Source: Enhygromyxa salina (lineage in GTDB: Bacteria > Myxococcota_A > Polyangia > Nannocystales > Nannocystaceae). Taken from it: 64,000 bases of DNA. The notes beneath the pieces were generated by a model. The model did not search any database. It had not been told where the DNA came from and saw only the letters and a program-made list of their open reading frames with translations. The translations under genes and the position numbers were made by a program. Of the stretch, positions 62,167 through 64,000 are shown one piece after another. Position 1 is the first letter of the stretch. Each line of letters opens with the position of its first letter. Location: contig NZ_PVNK01000232.1 in NCBI RefSeq assembly GCF_002994615.1, forward strand, positions 1-64,000, read 5' to 3'.

Positions 62167-63146
62167 CGGCGCCCGAGCCCGAGCTCGAGACGGCGCCCGA
62201 GCCCGAGCCCGAGCCCGGGCGCGTGGACGCGGCCCTGCGCTGGGCCCTGGGTCCGGTGCCCGCGATCCGACTCGAGAGCTTCCGCTGGGCGCTGAGCCTG
62301 GCGCTGCTCGTCTATACCCTCGCCTGGGCCCTCGACGCGCGCGAGTGGCTGACCCCGGCCGGCTACCACATGAGCGGCGCGGCCTCCTACGGCCTCCAGC
62401 TCCCGGTCCCGCTCCTCGGCCCGCGCACGGTCATCTTGTTCCTGGTCGTCTACGTCGGCGCGATGGTCGGGATCTTGCTCGACCTGCGTCCGCGCTTGTG
62501 CTCCTTCGTGGTCTTCGCCGGGCTGCTCTACGTGACGACCGCCGACCGCCTCGCGGCGTTCTCGATGAACAAGCTGGCCCTCGTCGCGTGGTTGATCCTG
62601 CTCCTCGCCCCGTGGCCGTCCGCGGCCGAGCAGCGCGGCGGCGAGGGCGGCGAGGGCGAGGACGCGCTCGCCGAGCTGCGCTCGGCCTGGCCGCTGCGGA
62701 TCCTCCAGGCCAGCTTGCTGATCCAGTACGTCGGGGCGGGGATCTGCAAGCTCCGGGGCGACTGGCTCAGCGGCGCCCCGGTCCTGTGGCTGCAAGTTCA
62801 GGGCATCTACATGACGCCGCTGTCGGCGTGGATGGTGCGCGAGCTCCCGGTCTGGGCGTGGGCTGGCTTGCAGCACGGGGCGCTGGCCTTCGAACTCCTG
62901 GCGCCGCTGCTGTTTTGTGTCGCTCGCCTCCGGCCGGTCGCGTTCGCCTGGGGCCTCGCCATGCACCTCGCGATCGGCCTGATGATGTACCGGGTCGGCT
63001 TCTTTTCGTTTTTCGTGGTCACCTACTACCTGCTCTTCGTCGACGAGCGGGTGCTGCGAACGTTGCTTCGTCGGGTCACGCCCGAGGTCTCGCGGCGAGC
63101 GGGCGTCGCTGGTCGTGACCAGATCGACCGAACAGCCGGGGGTTGA
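62163..63146 (+). CDS. HTTM domain membrane protein, third copy (minimal)
   Basis: 327 residues from a GTG overlapping the previous stop. After a Glu/Pro-rich start, about seven helices follow the HTTM order: LESFRWALSLALLVYTLAW, LTPAGYHMSG, VLFLVVYVGAMVGILLDLRPR, LLIQYVGAGICKLRGDWLSG and HGALAFELLAPLLFC. The soluble C-terminal extension of the other two copies is missing. The preceding gene may supply it. It is the last of the four co-directional genes. Confidence 0.85.
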   Translation: MTAPEPELETAPEPEPEPGRVDAALRWALGPVPAIRLESFRWALSLALLVYTLAWALDAREWLTPAGYHMSGAASYGLQLPVPLLGPRTVILFLVVYVGAMVGILLDLRPRLCSFVVFAGLLYVTTADRLAAFSMNKLALVAWLILLLAPWPSAAEQRGGEGGEGEDALAELRSAWPLRILQASLLIQYVGAGICKLRGDWLSGAPVLWLQVQGIYMTPLSAWMVRELPVWAWAGLQHGALAFELLAPLLFCVARLRPVAFAWGLAMHLAIGLMMYRVGFFSFFVVTYYLLFVDERVLRTLLRRVTPEVSRRAGVAGRDQIDRTAGG

Positions 63147-63249
63147 CGGCAATTTCCGCCGCGGCTGCGAGGAATGGTTGCCGCTCACGCGGCGCCTCGG
63201 TACCCTGGTCAGACAGGGTAAAGGACCCCGGATCGAGAAGCTGAGAGAG

Positions 63250-63762
63250 ATGTCGACAAAACTGTTCGTCGGCGGCCTACCGTGGGCAATGGATAACCAG
63301 CGCCTCAAGGAAGTGTTCGCCGAATTCGGTGACGTGGCAGATGCCCGCGTCATCCTGGATCGCGAGACGGGTCGTTCTCGTGGGTTTGGTTTCGTCACCT
63401 ACGCCGACGCGGCGGGGGCCGAGAAGGGCCTCACGCTCGATGGTCAAGAGGTAGACGGACGCCGCATACGAGTCGATCGCGCCCAGGAAAAACAGCGGCC
63501 GGCCCGGGGTCGACCCCGCGGCGATGGGGGCGGGCGCTCCGCCGGGGGCGGCGGTCCACCCGGTCCGTCCGGGCGTGACGCCGGGGGCCCGCGCCGTGAA
63601 TTCAAAGATGACTGGGGCGGCGGCGGCGACCGTGGCCGCGACCGCGACCGTGGCCGTGGCAAGGGCAAGGGCCGTGGGCGCCGGCGCGGAGGTCGTGGCG
63701 GCCGTGGCGGCGGTGAGGGCGACGGCCCGCCCGGTGGTTTCGGCGAATTCGACGAGTGGTAG
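63250..63762 (+). CDS. RRM RNA-binding protein with Gly/Arg-rich tail
   Basis: 170 residues from ATG 63250 (AGAGAG just upstream). One RNA-recognition motif (about residues 3-78): RNP2 KLFVGGL and RNP1 RGFGFVTY, both with the aromatic residues that stack on RNA. The C-terminal 90 residues are Gly/Arg/Asp-rich (RGRDRDRGRGKGKGRGR) and disordered, like eukaryotic and cyanobacterial cold-inducible RNA-binding proteins. In myxobacteria such Rbp proteins are involved in cold or stress response. Monocistronic between the HTTM set and a kinase gene. Confidence 0.93.
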   Translation: MSTKLFVGGLPWAMDNQRLKEVFAEFGDVADARVILDRETGRSRGFGFVTYADAAGAEKGLTLDGQEVDGRRIRVDRAQEKQRPARGRPRGDGGGRSAGGGGPPGPSGRDAGGPRREFKDDWGGGGDRGRDRDRGRGKGKGRGRRRGGRGGRGGGEGDGPPGGFGEFDEW

Positions 63763-63826
63763 CGACTGCCCGCCCGGGCGTCGCGCGGACCCCGGCTCGT
63801 GGTGGCATCGGGGGTAGCATCGGGCT

Positions 63827-64000
63827 GTGTCCGGGCCCAAAGCCGATCTCGATGCGCGTCTGCGCGCCTCGGCGCCGAAGGCCAGCCTCGAAGAGCGCCA
63901 GGCCCTCGCGAGCATCGAGAGCCGTCTGTTCGGGCACGCGCCCAAGACAATCTCGCTGTCGCGCTACGTCCTGCTCGACAGCCTCGGTCGCGGCGGCGTG
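63827..64000 (+). CDS. Start of a serine/threonine protein kinase gene (partial)
   Basis: Open to the right edge, 58 codons from a GTG. The visible end ISLSRYVLLDSLGRGGV is the first strand and Gly-rich ATP loop of a Hanks-type kinase, preceded by an Ala/Leu-rich segment (ERQALASIESRLFG) typical of myxobacterial kinases. The rest lies outside the window. Confidence 0.75.
   Translation, partial: MSGPKADLDARLRASAPKASLEERQALASIESRLFGHAPKTISLSRYVLLDSLGRGGV

Overview
The window is very GC-rich, densely coded bacterial chromosome with almost every third codon position G or C. The signs point to a myxobacterium, most likely of the suborder Nannocystineae (Nannocystis, Plesiocystis or Enhygromyxa type). 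They are: lipoproteins with long Gly-Asp repeat linkers right after the lipid-attachment cysteine, MYXO-CTERM-type C-terminal anchors, large serine/threonine kinases, many exported proteases, and an ECF sigma factor tied to envelope proteins. The genus is inferred; no rRNA is present. There are three tRNAs (Ser-GCU, Arg-ACG, Gln-UUG). I see no CRISPR array, IS element or prophage.

Layout. 1-5.1 kb: end of a MYXO-CTERM protein, a Gly-Asp-repeat lipoprotein, tRNA-Ser, a CPBP protease, tRNA-Arg, tadA with an overlapping unknown gene ending in a sliding-clamp-binding-like QLGLF, and a cytochrome-P460-like lipoprotein. 5.2-12.5 kb: an operon of RDD protein, SpoIIM-like protein, membrane protein, DUF4129/DUF4350 protein, MoxR ATPase and DUF58 protein. 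12.5-17 kb: a hypothetical protein, a duplicated and fused 2-hydroxychromene-2-carboxylate-isomerase-like protein, a K+ channel with an RCK-like domain, and a remnant of a dienelactone hydrolase. 17-25.3 kb: a co-directional set of ECF sigma factor, single-pass membrane protein, repeat lipoprotein, exported protein, TPR-CHAT lipoprotein and subtilisin-like lipoprotein. This is the most interesting block.

25.4-28.9 kb: a polyamine-type ABC transporter whose two permease halves are fused. 28.9-36.5 kb: rimO, nadA, two tandem methyltransferases (one with a 46-residue almost pure Asp run), a J-domain protein, a PilZ protein and RNase G. 36.8-45.4 kb: a UDP-sugar pyrophosphorylase, pntB and pntA, moaC, a probably acquired AAA ATPase and glmS. 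45.5-55.8 kb: a pair of M16 peptidase-family proteins (one without the zinc site), a large zinc-ribbon/kinase/AAA/TPR regulator, tRNA-Gln with prs, and a papain-family protease. 55.9-63.1 kb: a small MYXO-CTERM-like protein followed by three HTTM (vitamin K-dependent carboxylase-like) membrane proteins and a related small protein. 63.2 kb to the end: an RRM protein and the start of another protein kinase gene.

Two themes stand out. One is housekeeping: tRNA modification, NAD synthesis, transhydrogenase, PRPP, amino sugars and RNA turnover. The other is a heavy investment in the cell surface and extracytoplasmic proteolysis, with CHAT, subtilase, papain, M16 and CPBP families all present. A dispersed intergenic repeat with a GC hairpin occurs three times, each time near an operon end. 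All functions below are read from sequence motifs; no database search was run.
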